Shown here one piece after another: positions 39,601 through 54,087 of a stretch of 64,000 bases of DNA (positions are counted from its first letter, which is position 1; the number at the start of each line of letters is the position of its first letter). Source of the stretch: Calliopsis andreniformis (taxonomy: Eukaryota > Arthropoda > Insecta > Hymenoptera > Andrenidae). The position numbers were made by a program, and so were the translations under genes. Under the pieces are notes generated by a model. It was given only the letters and a program-made list of their open reading frames with translations. It was not told the DNA's origin and made no database searches. The stretch covers positions 2,356,001-2,420,000 of the forward strand of contig NW_027480495.1 of NCBI RefSeq assembly GCF_051401765.1, given 5' to 3'.

Positions 39601-41187
39601 ACAGTTTTCAGTACTCGATCCCCAATCTTCAATCTTCAAATCTCAGTCTACAAACATCAATTCGCATCACTCAACACACAACACTCAGTCCTCAATCATC
39701 AGTCCTCAATCCTCAATCCTCAATCTTCAATCCTCAATACTCAATCTTCAATCTTCAATCCTCAATTCTCAATCCTCAGTCCTCAATCCTCAATCGCCAA
39801 TCCTCAATCCCCAATCCTCAACCTTCAATCCTCAGTCCTCAATCCTCAATCATCAATACTCAACGTTCAATCCTCAATACTCAACCTTCAATCCTCAACC
39901 CTCAATCCTCAATCCACAATCCTCAATCCTCAATCCTCAATCCTCAATCCTCAGTACTCGATCTTCAATCCTCAATCCTCAATCCTCAATCCTCAACCCT
40001 CAGCCCTCATTCTCAATCCTCAATCCTGAATCCTCTATCCTCAATCTTCAATCCTCAATACTCAGTCTTCAATCCTCAATCCTCAATCCTCAATCCTCAA
40101 TCATCAATCCTCCATCTTCAACACTCAATCCTCAATCCTCAATCCTCAATCCTCAATACTCAACCATCAATTCTCAATTCACAATACTCAATAGAATATC
40201 CTGAATTCTCAGGATTCAATACTCAAACCTCAATCCTCAGCCCTCAGCCCTCATCCTCCATCCTCCATCCTCAATCCTCAATCCTCAATCCTCAATCTTC
40301 AATCCTCAATACTCAATCTTCAATCCTCAATCCTCAATCCTCAATCACCAATCCTCAATCCTCAATCCTCAATCGTCAGTCTTCAATACTCAATACTCAA
40401 TCTGCAAACCTCAGTCCTCAATCCTCAATCCTCAATCCTCATTCTTCAGTCCTCAATACCCAGTCCTCAATCTTCAACCCTCAATCCTCAATCCTCAATT
40501 CTCAATCCTCAATCCTCAGTCCTCAGACCTCAAACCTCAGTCCTCAAACCTCAGCCATCATCCTCAATCGTCAATCCTCGTTCCTCAATCCTCAATCCTC
40601 AATCCTCAATAGTCAATCTCCAATCCTAGATCCTCAATCCCCAATCCTCAATCCTTAATCCTCAATCTTCAATCCTCAATCCTCAATACTCAATCCTCAA
40701 TACTCAATCCTCAATCCTCAATCCTCAATCCCCAATCCTCAATCTTCAATCCTCAATCTTCAATCCTCAAGCCTCAATCCTCAATTCTCAATCTTCAATC
40801 CTGAATACTCAATCTTCAATCCTCAATCCTCAATCCTCAATCCTCAATCCTCAATCGTCAGTCTTCAATCCTCAATACTCAATCTTCAATCCTCAATCCT
40901 CAATCCTCAATCCTCAACCCTCAGCCCTCATCCTCAATCCTCAATTCTGAATCCTCAATCCTCAATCTTCAATCCTCAATACTCAGTCTTCAATCCTCAA
41001 CCCTCAATCCTCAATCCTCAATCCTCAATCCCCAATCCTCAATCTTCAATCCTCAGTCCTCAATCCTCAAGCCTCAATCCTCAATCCTCAAACTTCAATC
41101 CTGAATACTCAATCTTCAATCCTCAATCCTCAATCCTCAATCCTCAATCCTCAATCGTCAGTCTTCAATCCTCAATACTCAATCTTC
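36644..41187. repeat. 4,544-bp tandem unit, copy 2
   Basis: Anchors are C 36969, C 39586 and A 40194, each 4544 after its partner. Differences from copy 1 are few: for example CAATCCT to CAACCCT near 39340 against 34795, and the reverse near 40420 against 35878. After about 41270 the following sequence no longer matches the start of this copy exactly and the C module at 41513 is of the full-length kind. Confidence 0.8.
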
Positions 41188-44100
41188 AATCCTCAATCCT
41201 CAATCCTCAATCCTCAATCCTCATTCTTCAATCCTGAATACCCACTCCTCAACCTTCGATCCTCAATCCCCAATCCTCAATCCTTAATACTCAATCTTCA
41301 ATCCTCAATCCCCAGTCCACAATCTTCAAACCACAATGCTCAATCCTCAATCCTCAATCCTCAGTCATCAGTCCTCAATCCTCAATCCTCAAACCTCAAT
41401 CCTCAACCGTCAGTCCTCGTCCTCAAACCTCAATCCCGAATCCTCAATCCTGAATAGTCAATCTTCAGCCCTCAGTCCTCAACAATCAATTGTCAATCCT
41501 CAGTCCTCATTAGAATATCCTCAATTCACAGTTTTCGGTACTCAATCCCCAATCTTCAATCTTCAAATCTCAGTCTACAAACATCAATTCGCAACACTCA
41601 ACACCTAACACTCAGTCCTCAATCTTCAGTCCTCAATCCTCAATCCTCAATCTTCAATCCTCAATTCTCAATCCTCAGTCCTCAATCCTCAATCGCCAAT
41701 CCTCAATCCCCAATCCTCAACCTTCAGTCCTCAGTCCTCAATCCTCAATCATCAATACGCAATGTTCAATCCTCAATACTCAACCTTCAATCCTCAACCC
41801 TCAATCCTAAATTAACAATCCTCAATTCTCAATCATCAATCTTCAATCTTCAATACTCAATCTTCAATCCTCAATTCCCAATACTCAATCGTCAATCCTC
41901 AATCCTCAATCCTCAGTCATCAATCCTCAATCTTCAATACTCAATCCTCAATCCTCAATCCTCAATCCTCAATCCTCAATCCTCAATCCTCAATCCTCAT
42001 TCCTCAAACCTCAATCCTCAACCCTCAGTCCCCAACCTCAATTCTCAATTCTCAATCCACAATCCTCAATACTCAATCATCAATCCTCAATCATCAATCT
42101 CCTATCCTAGATCCTCAATCCCCAATACTCTATCCTTAATCCTCAATATTCAATCCTCTATCCCCTGTCCACAATCTTCAATCCCCAAAAGCTTAATAAT
42201 TAATCCTCAATCCTCAGTCCTCAATCGTCAATCATCAGTCCTCAGTCTTCAATACTCAATCCTCAATCCTCAATCCTCTAGCCTGAATCCTCAATCATCG
42301 ATCCTGAGTCTTCAATAATCAATCCTCAATCCTCAATCCTTAATCCTCAATCGTCAATCCTCATTCTTCAATCCTCAATACCCAATCCTCAATCCTCAAT
42401 CCTCAATCCTCAATTCTCAGTCCTCAATGCTCAGTCCTCAGTCCTCAAACCTCAGTCCTCAAACCTCAGCCATCATCCTCAATCGTCAATCGTCGTTCCT
42501 CAATCCTCAATCCTCAGTCTTCAATCCTCCATACTCAATCTTCAATCCTCAATCCTCAATCATCAATCCTCAATCCTCAATCGTCAGTCATCAATACTCA
42601 ATCTTCAATACTCAATCCTCAATCATCAATCCTCAATCCTCAATCCTCAATCCTCAAACCTCATTCCTCAAACCTCAATCCTCAACCCTCAGTCCTCATT
42701 CTCAATCCTCAATTCTTAATCCTCAATCCTCAATCCTCAGTCTTCAATCCTCAATAATCAATCCTCAATACTCAGTCTTCAATCCTCAATCCTCAATCCT
42801 CAATCCTCAGTCCGCAATCCTCAATCATCAATCCTCAATCTTCAATACTAAATCCTCAATCCTCAATCCTCAATCCTCAATCCTCAATACTAAACCTTCA
42901 ATCCTCCATACTCAATCTTCAATCCTCAATCCTCAATCATCAATCCTCAATCCTCAATCCTCAGTCATCTATCCTCAATCTTCAATCCTCAATCCTCAAT
43001 CTTCAATCCTCAATCCTCATTCTTCAATCCTGGATACCCACTCCTCAACCTTCGATCCTCAATCCCCAATCCTCAATCCTTAATCCTCAATCTTCAATCC
43101 TCAATCCCCAGTCCACAATCTTCAATCCTCAATGCTCAATCCTCAATCCTCAATCCTCAGTCATCAGTCCTCAATCCTCAATCCTCAAACCTCAATCCTC
43201 AACCGTCAGTCCTCGTCCTCAAACCTCAATCCCGAATCCTCAATCCTGAATCGTCAATCTTCAGCCCTCAGTCCTCCACAATCAATTGTCAATCCTCAGT
43301 CCTCATTAGAATATTCTCAATTCTCAGTTTTCAGTACTCAATCCCCAATCTTCAATCTTCAAATCTCAGTCTACAAACATCAATTCGCAACACTCAACAC
43401 TTAACACTCAGTCCTCAATCTTCAGTCCTCAATCCTCAATCCTCAATCTTCAATCCTCAATACTCGATCTTCAATCTTCAATCCTCAATTCTCAATCCTC
43501 AGTCCTCAATCCTCAATCGCCTATCCTCAATCCCCAATCCTCAACATTCAGTCCTCAGTCCTCAATCCTCAATCATCAATACGCAATGTTCAATCCTCAA
43601 TACTCAACCTTCAATCCTCAACCCTCAATCCTCAATCAACAATCCTCAATCCTCAATCATCAATCTTCAATCTTCAATACTCAATCTTCAATCCTCAATT
43701 CCCAATCCTCAATCGTCAATACTCAATCCTCAATCCACAGTCATCAATCCTCAATCTTCAATACTCAATCCTCAATCCTCGATCCTCAATCCTCAATCCT
43801 CAATACTCAATCCTCAATCCTCATTCCTCAAACCTCAATCCTCAACCCTCAGTCCCCCTCCTCAATTCTCAATTCTCAATCCACAATCCTCAATACTCAA
43901 TCTTCAATCCTCAATCATCAATCTCCTATCCTAGATCCTCAATCCCCAATACTCTATCCTTAATCCTCAATATTCAATCCTCTATCCCCAGTCCACAATC
44001 TTCAATCCCCAAAAGCTCAATAATCAATCCTCAATCCTCAGTCCTGAATCGTCAATCATCAGTCCTCAATCATCAATACTCAATCCTCAATCCTCAATCC

Positions 44101-46831
44101 TCAATCCTCAATCCTGAATCCTCAATCATCGATCCTGAATCTTCAATACTCAATCCTCAATTCTCAATTCTTAATCCTCAATCCTCAATCCTCAGTCTTC
44201 AATCCTCAATAATCAATCCTCAATACTCAGTCTTCAATCCTCAATCCTCAATCCTCAATCCTCAGTCCGCAATCCTCAATCATCAATCCTCAATCTTCAA
44301 TACTAAATCCTCAATCCACAATCCTCAATCCTCAATCCTCAATACTAAACCTTCAATCCTCCATACTCAATCTTCAATCTTCAATCCTCAATCCTCAATC
44401 CTCAATCCTCAATCCTCAGTCATCAATCCTCAACCTTCAATACTCAACCCTCAATCCTCAATCCTCAATCCTCAACCCTCAGTCCTCAATCCATAATCAT
44501 CAATCCTCAATCTTCAATACTCAATCCTCAATCCTCAATCCTCAATCCTCAGTACCCGATCTTCAATCCTCAATCCTCAATCCTCAACCCTCAGCCCTCA
44601 TCCTCGATCCTCAATCCTGAATCTTCTATCCTCAATCTTCAATCCTCAATACTCAGTCGTCAATCCACAGTCCTTAATCCTCAATCCTCAATCCTCAATC
44701 CTCAAGCCTCAATCCTCAATACTCAATCTTCAATCCTCCATACTCAATCTTCAATCCCCAATCCTCAATCAACAATCCTCAATCCTCAATCCTCAGTCAT
44801 CAATACTCAATCTCCAATACTCAATCCTCAATCATCAATCCTCAGTCCTCAATCCTCAAACCTCATTCCTCAAACCTCAATCCTCAACCCTCAGTCCTCA
44901 TTCTCAATTCTCAATTCTTAATCCTCAAACCTCAATCCTCAATCCTCAATCTTCAATCATCAATACTCAATCTTCTATGCTCAATCCTCAATCCTCAATC
45001 CTCAATCCTCAATCCTCAATATTCAATACACAACCCTCAAACATCAGTCCTCAATACTCAATCATCAATCCTCAATTCTCAATACTCAATAGAATATCCT
45101 GAATTCTCTGCTTTCAATACTCAGTCCTCAATCTTCAATCTTCAAGTCTCCATCCACAGACATCAATTCTCATCACTCAACCCTCAACACTCAGTCCTCA
45201 ATCTTCAATCCACAATCCTCAATCCTCAATCCTCAATCGTCAATCCTCAATACCCAAACGTCAATCATCAATCCTCAATCCCCAATACTCAATCCTTAAT
45301 CCTCAATACTCAATACTCAATCCTCAATCCTCAATCCTCAATCATCAATCCACAATCTTCAATACTCAATCCTCAATCCTCAATCTTCAATACTCAATCC
45401 TCAATCCTCAATCCTCAACTCTCATACCACAATCCTCAGTCCTCAGTCCTCAAACCTCAGTCCTCAAACCTCAGCCATCATCCTCAATCGTCAATCCTCG
45501 TTCCTCAATCCTCAATACTCAATCTTCAATCCTCCATTCTCAATCTTCAATCCTCAATCCTCAATCATCAATCATCAATCCTCAATCCTCAGTCGTCAAT
45601 CCTCAATCTTCAATACTCAATCCTCAATCATCAATCCTCAATCCTCAATTCCCAATCCTCATTCCTCAAACCTCAATCCTCAACCCTCAGTCCTCATCCT
45701 CCATTCTCAATTCTAAATCCTCAACCCTCAATCCTCAATCTTCTATCGTCAACAATCAATCATCAATACTCAGTCTTCAATCCTCAATACTCAATCCTCA
45801 ATCCTCAGTCCGCAATCCTCAATCATCAATCCTCAATCTTCAATACTCAATCCTCAATCCTCAATCCTCAATCCTCAATACTCAACCTTCAATCCTCCAT
45901 ACTCAATCTTCAATCCCCAATCCTCAACCATCAATCCTCAATCCTCAATCCTCAGTCATCAATCCTCAATCTTCAATACTCAATCCTCAATCCTCGATCC
46001 TCAATCCTCAATCCTCAGTCCTCAATCCACAATCATCAATCCTCAATCTTCAATACTCAATCCTCAATCCTCAATCCTCAATCCTCAATACTCAATCTTC
46101 AATCCTCAATCCTCAATCCTCAATCCTCAACCCTCAGCCCTCATCCTCAATCCTCAACTCTGAATCCTCAATCCTCAATCTTCAATCCTCGATCAACAAC
46201 CTTCAATATTCTATACTCAATCTTCAATCCTCAATTCCCAATCCTCAATCGTCAATCCTCAATCCTCAATCCTCAGTCATCTGTCCTCAATCTTCAATAC
46301 TCAATCCTCAATCCTCAATCCTCAATCCTCAATCCTCAATCCTCAACCCTCATTCCTCAATATTCAATACACAACCCTCAAACATCAATCCTCAATACTC
46401 AATCATCAATCCTCAATTCTCAATACTCAATAGAATATCCTGAATTCTCTGCTTTCAATACTCAGTCCTCAATCTTCAATCTTCAAGTCTCCATCCACAG
46501 ACATCAATTCTCATCACTCAACCCTCAACACTCAGTCCTCAATCTTCAATCCTCAATCCTCAATCCTCAATCCTCAATCGTCAATCCTCAATACCCAAAC
46601 GTCAATCATCAATCCTCAATCCCCAATACTCAATCCTTAATCCTCAATACACAATCCTCAATCCTCAATCCTCAATCGTCAATCCACAATCTTCAATACT
46701 CAATCCTCAATCCTCAATCCTCAATACTCAATCCTCAATCATCAATCCTCCATTTTCAATACTCAATCCTCAATCCTCAATCCTCAATCCTCAATACTCA
46801 ACCATCAATCCTCAATTCACAATTCTCAATA

Positions 46832-48690
46832 GAATATCCTGAATTCTCAGGATTCAATACTCAAACCTCAATCCTCAGCCCTCAGCCCTCATCCTCCATC
46901 CTCAATCCTCAATCCTGAATCCTCAATCTTCAATCCTCGATACTCAATCTTCAATCCTCAATCCTCAATCCTCAATCACCAATCCTCAATCCTCAATCCT
47001 CAATCGTCAGTCTTCAATACTCAATACTCAATCTGCAAACCTCAGTCCTCAATCCTCAATCCTCAATCCTCATTCTTCAGTCCTCAATACCCAGCCCTCA
47101 ATCTTCAACCCTCAATCCTCAATCCTCAATTCTCAATCCTCAATCCTCAGTCCTCAGTCCTCAAACCTCAGTCCTCAAACCTCAGCCATCATCCTCAATC
47201 GTCAATCCTCGTTCCTCAGTCCTCAATCCTCAATCCCCAATCCTCAATAGTCAATTTCCAATCCTAGATCCTCAATCCCCAATCCTCAATCCTTAATCCT
47301 CAATCTTCAATCCTCAATCCTCAATACTCAATCCTCAATACTCAATCCTCAATTCTCAATCCTCAATCCCCAATCCTCAATCCTCAATCCTCAATCCTCA
47401 ATCCTCAAGCCTCAATCCTCAATCCTCAATCTTCAATCCTGAATACTCAATCTTCAATCCTCAATCCTCAATCCTCAATCCTCAATCCTCTATCGTCAGT
47501 CTTCAATCCTCAATACTCAATCTTCAATCCTCAATCCTCAACCCTCAATCCTCAATCCTCATTCTTCAATCCTGAATACCCACTCCTTAACCTTCGATCC
47601 TCAATCCCCAATACTCAATCCTTAATCCTCAATCTTCAATCCTCAATCCCCAGTCCACAATCTTCAATCCTCAATGCTCAATCCTCAATCCTCAATCCTC
47701 AATCCTCATTCCTCAAACCTCAATCCTCAACCCTCAGTCCTCAACCGTCAGTCCTCGTCCTCAAACCTCAATCCCGAATCCTCAACCCTGAATCGTCAAT
47801 CTTCAGCCCTCAGTCCTCAACAATCAATTGTCGATCCTCAGTCCTCATTAGAATATCCTCAATTCACAGTTTTCAGTACTCAATCACCAATCTTCAATCT
47901 TCAAATCTCAGTCTACAAACATCAATTCGCATCACTCAACACACAACACTCAGTCCTCAATCTTCAGTCCTCAATCCTCAATCCTCAATCTTCAATCCTC
48001 AATACTCAATCTTCAATCTTCAATCCTCAATTCTCAATCCTCAGTCCTCAATCCTCAATCGCCAATCCTCAATCCCCAATCCTCAACCATCAATCCTCAG
48101 TCCTCAATCCTCAATCATCAATACGCAATTTTCAATCCTCAATACTCAACCTTCAATCCTCAACCCTCAATCCTCAATCCACAATCCTCAATCCTCAGTC
48201 CTCAATCCTCAATCCTACGTACTCGATCTTCAATCCTCAATCCTCAATCCTCAATCCTCAACCCTCAGCCCTCATCCTCAATCCTCAATCCTGAATCCTC
48301 TATCCTCAATCTTCAATCCTCAAAACTCAGTCTTCAATCCTCAATCCTCAATCCTCAATCCTCAATCCTCAATTCCCAATCCTCAATCCTCAACCCTCAG
48401 CCCTCATCCTCAATCCTCAATGCTGAATCCTCAATCCTCAATCTTCAATCCTCAATACTCAGTCTTCAATCCTCAATCCTCAATCCTCAATCCTCACTCC
48501 TCAATCCACAATCATCAATCCTCAATATTCAATACTCAATCCTCAATCCTCAATCCTCAATCCTCAACTCTCAATCCTCAATCCTCAGTCCTCAGTCCTC
48601 AAACCTCAGTCCTCAAACCTCAGTCATCATCCTCAATCGTCAATCCTCGTTCCTCAATCCTCAATCCTCAATCTTCAATCCTCCATACTC
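46832..48690. repeat. Segment duplicated at offset 4510, first copy
   Basis: Anchors A 46832 and C 47851 have partners at A 51342 and C 52361, both 4510 later. Near 48.33-48.44 kb this copy has about 100 bases that the other lacks. Beyond about 48690 the two diverge; this copy goes on to A 48897. Confidence 0.72.
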
Positions 48691-48899
48691 GATCTTCTAT
48701 CTTCAATCCTCAATCATCAATCCTCAATCCTCAATCCTCAACCGTCTGTCCTCTTCCTCACAACTCAATCCCGAATCCTCAGTCCTGAATCGTCAATCCT
48801 CAATCATCAATCCTCCATCTTCAATACTCAATCCTCAATCCTCAATCCTCAATCCTCAATACTCAACCATCAATCCTCAATTCACAATACTCAATAGAA

Positions 48900-51250
48900 T
48901 ATCCTGAATTCTCAGGATTCAATACTCAGACCTCAATCTTCAGCCCTCAGCACTCATCCTCCATCCTCAGTCATCAATCCTCAATCTTCGATCCTCAATC
49001 CTCAATCCTCAACCCTCATTCCTCAAACCTCAATCCTCAACCCTCAGTCCCCATCCTCAATTCTCAATTCTCAATCCTCAATCCTCAATACTCAATCTTC
49101 AATCCTCAATAATCAATCTCCTATCCTAGATCCTCAATCCGCAATACTCTATCCTTAATCCTAAATATTCAATCCTCTATCCCCAGTCCACAATCTTCAA
49201 TCCCCAAAGCTCAATAATCAATCCTCAATCCTCAGTCCTCAATCGTCAATCATCAGTCCACAATCATCAATACTCAATCCTCAATCCTCAATCCTCAATC
49301 CTCAATCCTCATTCTTCAATCCTGAATACCCACTCCTCAACCTTCGATCCTCAATTCCCAATCCTCAATCCTTAATCCTCAATCTTCAATCCTCAATCCC
49401 CAGTCCACAATCTTCAATCCTCAATTCCCAATCCTCAATCGTCAAACCTCAATCCTCAATCCTCAGTCATCAATCCTCAGTCTTCAATACTCAATCCTCA
49501 ATCCGCAATCCTCAATCCTCAATCCTCAATCCTCAATCCTCAATCCTCATTCCTCAAACCTCAATCCTCAACCCTCAGTCCCCATCCTCAATTCTCAATT
49601 CTCAATCCACAATCCTCAATACTCAATCTTCAATCCTCAATCATCAATCTCCTATCCTAGAACCTCAATCCCCAATACTCTATCCTTAATCCTCAATATT
49701 CAATCCTCTATCCCCAGTCCACAATCTTCAATCCCCAAAAGCTCAATAATCAATCCTCAATCCTCAGTCCTCAATCGTCAATCATCAGTCCTCAATCTTC
49801 AATACTCAATCCTCAATCCTCAATCCTCAATCCTCAATACTGAATCCTCAATCATCGATCCTGAATCTTCATTACTAAATCCTCAATTCTCAATCCTCAA
49901 TCCTCAATCCTCAATACTAAACCTTCAATCCCCCATACTCAATCTTCAATCCTCAATCCTCAATCATCAATCCTCAATCCTCAATCCTCAGTCATCAATC
50001 CTCAGTCTTCAATACTCAATCCTCAATCCTCAATCCTGAATCCTCAATCCTCAGTACTCAATCCACAATCATCAATCCTCAATCTTCAATACTCAATCCT
50101 CAATCCTCAATCCTCAATCCTCAGTACTCGATCTTCAATCCTCAATCCTCAATCCTCAATCCTCAACCCTCAGCCCTCATCCTCAATCGTCAATCCTGAA
50201 TCCTCTATCCTCAATCTTCAATCCTCAATCCTCTATCCTTAATCCTCAATCGTCAATCCTCATTCTTCAATCCTCAATACCCAATCCTCAATCCTCAATC
50301 CTCAATCCTCAATTCTCACTCCTCAATCCTCAGTCCTGAATCGTCAATCTTCAGCCCTCAGTCCTCAACAATCTATTGTCAATCCTCAGTCCTCATTAGA
50401 ATATCCTGAATTCACAGTTTTCAGTACTCAATCCCCAATCTTCAATCTTCAAATCTCAGTCTACAAACATCAATTCGCATCACTCAACACTCAACACTCA
50501 GTCCTCAATCTTCAGTCCTCAATCCTCAATCCTCAATCTTCAATCCTCAATACTCAATTTTCAATCTTCAATCCTCAATTCTCAATCCTCAGTCCTCAAT
50601 CCTCAATCACCATTCCTCAATCCCCAATCCTCAATCTTCAATCCTCAATCCTCAATCTTCAATCCTGAATACTCAATCTTCAATCCTCAATCCTCAATCC
50701 TCAGTCCTCAATCATCAATCATCAATACTCAATGTTCAATCCTCAATACTCAACCTTCAATCCTCAACCCTCAATCCTCAATCCACAATCCTCAATCCTC
50801 AATCATCAACCTTCAACCTTCAATACTCAATCTTCAATCCTCAATTCCCAATCCTCAATCGTCAATCCTCAATTCTCAATCCTCAGTCATCAATCCTCAA
50901 TCTTCAATACTCAATCCTCAATCCTCAATCCTCAACCCTCAATCCTCAATCCTCAATCCTCATTCCTCAAACCTCAATCCTCAACCCTCAGTCCCGATCC
51001 TCAATTCTCAATTCTCAATCCTCAATCCTCAATCCTCAATCCTCAGACATCAATCCTCAATCTTCAATACTCAATCGTCAATCCTCAGTCCTCAATTCTC
51101 AATCCTCAATCCTCGTTCCTCAAACCTCAACCCTCAACCCTCAGTCCTCATACTCAAAACTCCATTCTCAAACCTCAAACCTCAATCCTCAATCCTCAAT
51201 CTTCAATCATCAATACTCAATCTTCAATGCTCAATACTCAATCCTCAATC
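48900..51250. repeat. Mosaic of short cassettes
   Basis: After A 48897 there are two related pieces (about 49.0-49.3 and 49.43-49.9 kb) that resemble the 21.6-22.0 kb sub-cassette. A C-type module follows at 50399, with CCTGAATTC instead of CCTCAATTC. Then comes a version of the left-end cassette (50732 onward resembles 134 onward and 4988 onward). No gene is visible. Confidence 0.6.
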
Positions 51251-51271
51251 CTCAATTCTCATTCCTCAATA

Positions 51272-51420
51272 TTCAATACACAACCCTCAAACATCAATCC
51301 TCAATACTCAATCATCAATCCTCAATTCTCAATACTCAATAGAATATCCTGAATTCTCAGGATTCTATACTCAAACCTCAATCCTCAGCCCTCAGCCCTC
51401 ATCCTCCATCCTCAATCCTC
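51272..51420. repeat. Chimeric module: B-type left half, A-type right half
   Basis: Upstream of the anchor at 51342 the units CAATATT, CAATACA, CAACCCT and CAAACAT are those of B modules. From GAATTCTCAGGATTC onward the sequence is that of A modules. Other A modules are preceded by CAATACT-CAACCAT and mostly CAATTCA. The switch therefore lies at or within the shared core. Confidence 0.75.
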
Positions 51421-53095
51421 AATCCTCAATCCTCAATCTTCAATCCTCGATACTCAATCTTCAATCCTCAATCCTCAATCCTCAATCACCAATCCTCAAT
51501 CCTCAATCCTCAATCGTCAGTCTTCAATACTCAATACTCAATCTGCAAACCTCAGTCCTCATTCCTCAAACCTCAATCCTCATTCTTCAGTCCTCAATAC
51601 TCAGTCCTGAATCTTCAACACTCAATCCTCAATCCTCAATTCTCAATCCTCAATCCTCAGTCCTCAGTCCTCAAACCTCAGTCCTCAAACCTCAGCCATC
51701 ATCCTCAATCGTCAATCCTCGTTCCTCAGTCCTCAATCCTCAATCCCCAATCCTCAATAGTCAATTTCCAATCCTAGATCCTCAATCCCCAATCCTCAAT
51801 CCTTAATCCTCAATCTTCAATCCTCAATCCTCAATACTCAATCCTCAATACTCAATCCTCAATTCTCAATCCTCAATCCCCAATCCTCAATCTTCAATCC
51901 TCAATCCTCAATCCTCAAGCCTCAATCCTCAATCCTCAATCTTCAATCCTGAATACTCAATCTTCAATCCTCAATCCTCAATCCTCAATCCTCAATCCTC
52001 AATCGTCAGTCTTCAATCCTCAATACTCAATCTTCAATCCTCAATCCTCAATCCTCAATCCTCAATCCTCATTCTTCTATCCTGAATACCCACTCCTCAA
52101 CCTTCGATCCTCAATCCCCAATACTCAATCCTTAATCCTCAATCTTCAATCCTCAATCCCCAGTCCACAATCTTCAATCCTCAATGCTCAATCCTCAATC
52201 CTCAATCCTCACTCATTAGTCCTCAATCCTCAATCCTCAAACCTCAATCCTCAACCGTCAGTCCTCGTCCTCAAAGCTCAATCCCGAATCCTCAATCCTG
52301 AATTGTCAATCTTCAGCCCTCAGTCCTCAACAATCAATTGTCGATCCTCAGTCCTCATTAGAATATCCTCAATTCACAGTTTTCAGTACTCAATCCCCAA
52401 TCTTCAATCTTCAAATCTCAGTCTACAAACATCAATTCGCATCACTCAACACACAACACTCAGTCCTCAATCTTCAGTCCTCAATCCTCAATCCTCAATC
52501 TTCAATCCTCAATACTCAATCTTCAATCTTCAATCCTCAATTCTCAATCCTCAGTTCTCAATCCTCAATCGCCAATTCTCAATCCCCAATCCTCAACCAT
52601 CAATCCTCAGTCCTCAATCCTCAATCATCAATACTCAACTTTCAATCCTCAATACTCAACCTTCAATCCTCAACCCTCAATCCTCAATCCACAATCCTCA
52701 ATCCTCAGTCCTCAATCCTCAATCCTACGTACTCGATCTTCAATCCTCAATCCTCAATCCTCAATCCTCAACCCTCAGCCCTCATCCTCAATCCTCAATC
52801 CTGAATCCTCTATCGTCAATCTTCAATCCTCAATACTCAGTCTTCAATCCTCAATACTCAGTCTTCAATCCTCAATCCTCAATCCTCAATCCTCAGTCCT
52901 CAATCCACAATCATCAGTCCTCAATCTTCAATACTCAATCCTCAATCCTCAATCCTCAATCCTCAACTCTCAATCCTCAATCCTCAGTCCTCAGTCCTCA
53001 AACCTCAGTCCTCAAACCTCAGCCATCATACTCAATCGTCAATCCTCGTTCCTCAATCCTCAATCCTCAATCTTCAATCCTCCATACTCAATCTT
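51342..53095. repeat. Segment duplicated at offset 4510, second copy
   Basis: The match to 46832 onward starts at the anchor itself. The 100 bases upstream match the upstream side of B modules instead. Downstream of 53095 the sequence passes through further variant cassettes to the C module at 53988. Confidence 0.72.
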
Positions 53096-54087
53096 CTATC
53101 CTCAATCCCCAATCCTCAATCCTCAATCCTCAATCGTCAGTCTTCAATACTCAATACTCAATCTGCAAACCTCAGTCCTCAATCCTCAATCCTCAATCCT
53201 CATTCTTCAGTCATCAATACCCAGTCCTCAATCTTCAACCCTCAATCCTCAATCCTCAATTCTCAATCCTCAATCCTCAGCCCTCAGTCCTCAAACCTCA
53301 GTCCTCAAACCTCAGCCATCATCCTCAATCGTCAATCGTCGATCCTCAATCCTCAATCCTCAATACTCAATCCACAATAGTCAATCTCTAATCCTAGATC
53401 CTCAATCCCCAATCCTCAACCCTTAATCCTCAATCTTCGATCCTCAATCCTCAATACTCAATCCTCAATACTCAATCCTCAATCCTCAATCCTCAATCCC
53501 CAATCCTCAATCTCCAATCCTCAATCCTCAATCCTCAAGCCTCAATCCTCAATCCTCAATCTTCAATCCTGAATACTCAATCTTCAATCCTCAATCCTCA
53601 ATCCTCAATGCTCAATCCTCAATCGTCAGTCTTCAATCCTCAATACTCAATCTTCAATCCTCAATCCTCAATCCTCAATCCTCAATCCTCATTCTTCAAT
53701 CCTGAATACCCACTCCTCAACCTTCGATCCTCAATCCCCAATCCTCAGTCCTCAATCCTCAATCTTCAATCCTCAATCCCCAGTCCACAATCTTCAATCC
53801 TCAATGCTCAATCCTCAATCCTCAATCCTCAATCCTCAGTCATCAGTCCTCAATCCCCAATCCTCAAACCTCAATCCTCAACCGTCAGTCCTCGTCCTCA
53901 AACCACAATCCCGAATCCTCAATCCTCAATCGTCAATCTTAAGCCCTCAGTCCTCAACAATCAATTGTCAATCCTCAAGCCTCATTAGAATATCCGCAAT
54001 TCACAGTTTTCCGTACTCAATCCCCAATCTTCAATCTTCAAATCTCAAAACACAAACATCAATTCCCATCACTCAACCCTCAACACT

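Larger units (their letters stand above)
38123..54087. repeat. 15,965-bp tandem duplication, copy 1
   Basis: It matches the region from 54088 at offset 15965 (C 39586 to 55551). The offset changes to 14814 after about 41090 (C 41513 to 56327, C 43309 to 58123), then to 14625 and 14618, and to 14630 after about 61340. It includes two closely spaced B modules (45092 and 46433) and an internal duplication of 46.83-48.69 kb at 51.34-53.10 kb. Confidence 0.85.

Noticed and set aside
47674..48294. 206-codon open frame, identical to 62304-62924, as a conserved gene
   Set aside because: Identity is due to the 16-kb DNA duplication, which conserves non-coding stretches equally well.
52303..53391. 362-codon open frame
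   Set aside because: It runs through a C module and plain heptamers and includes register-slip 6-mers without any change in peptide character, as expected of non-coding repeat.
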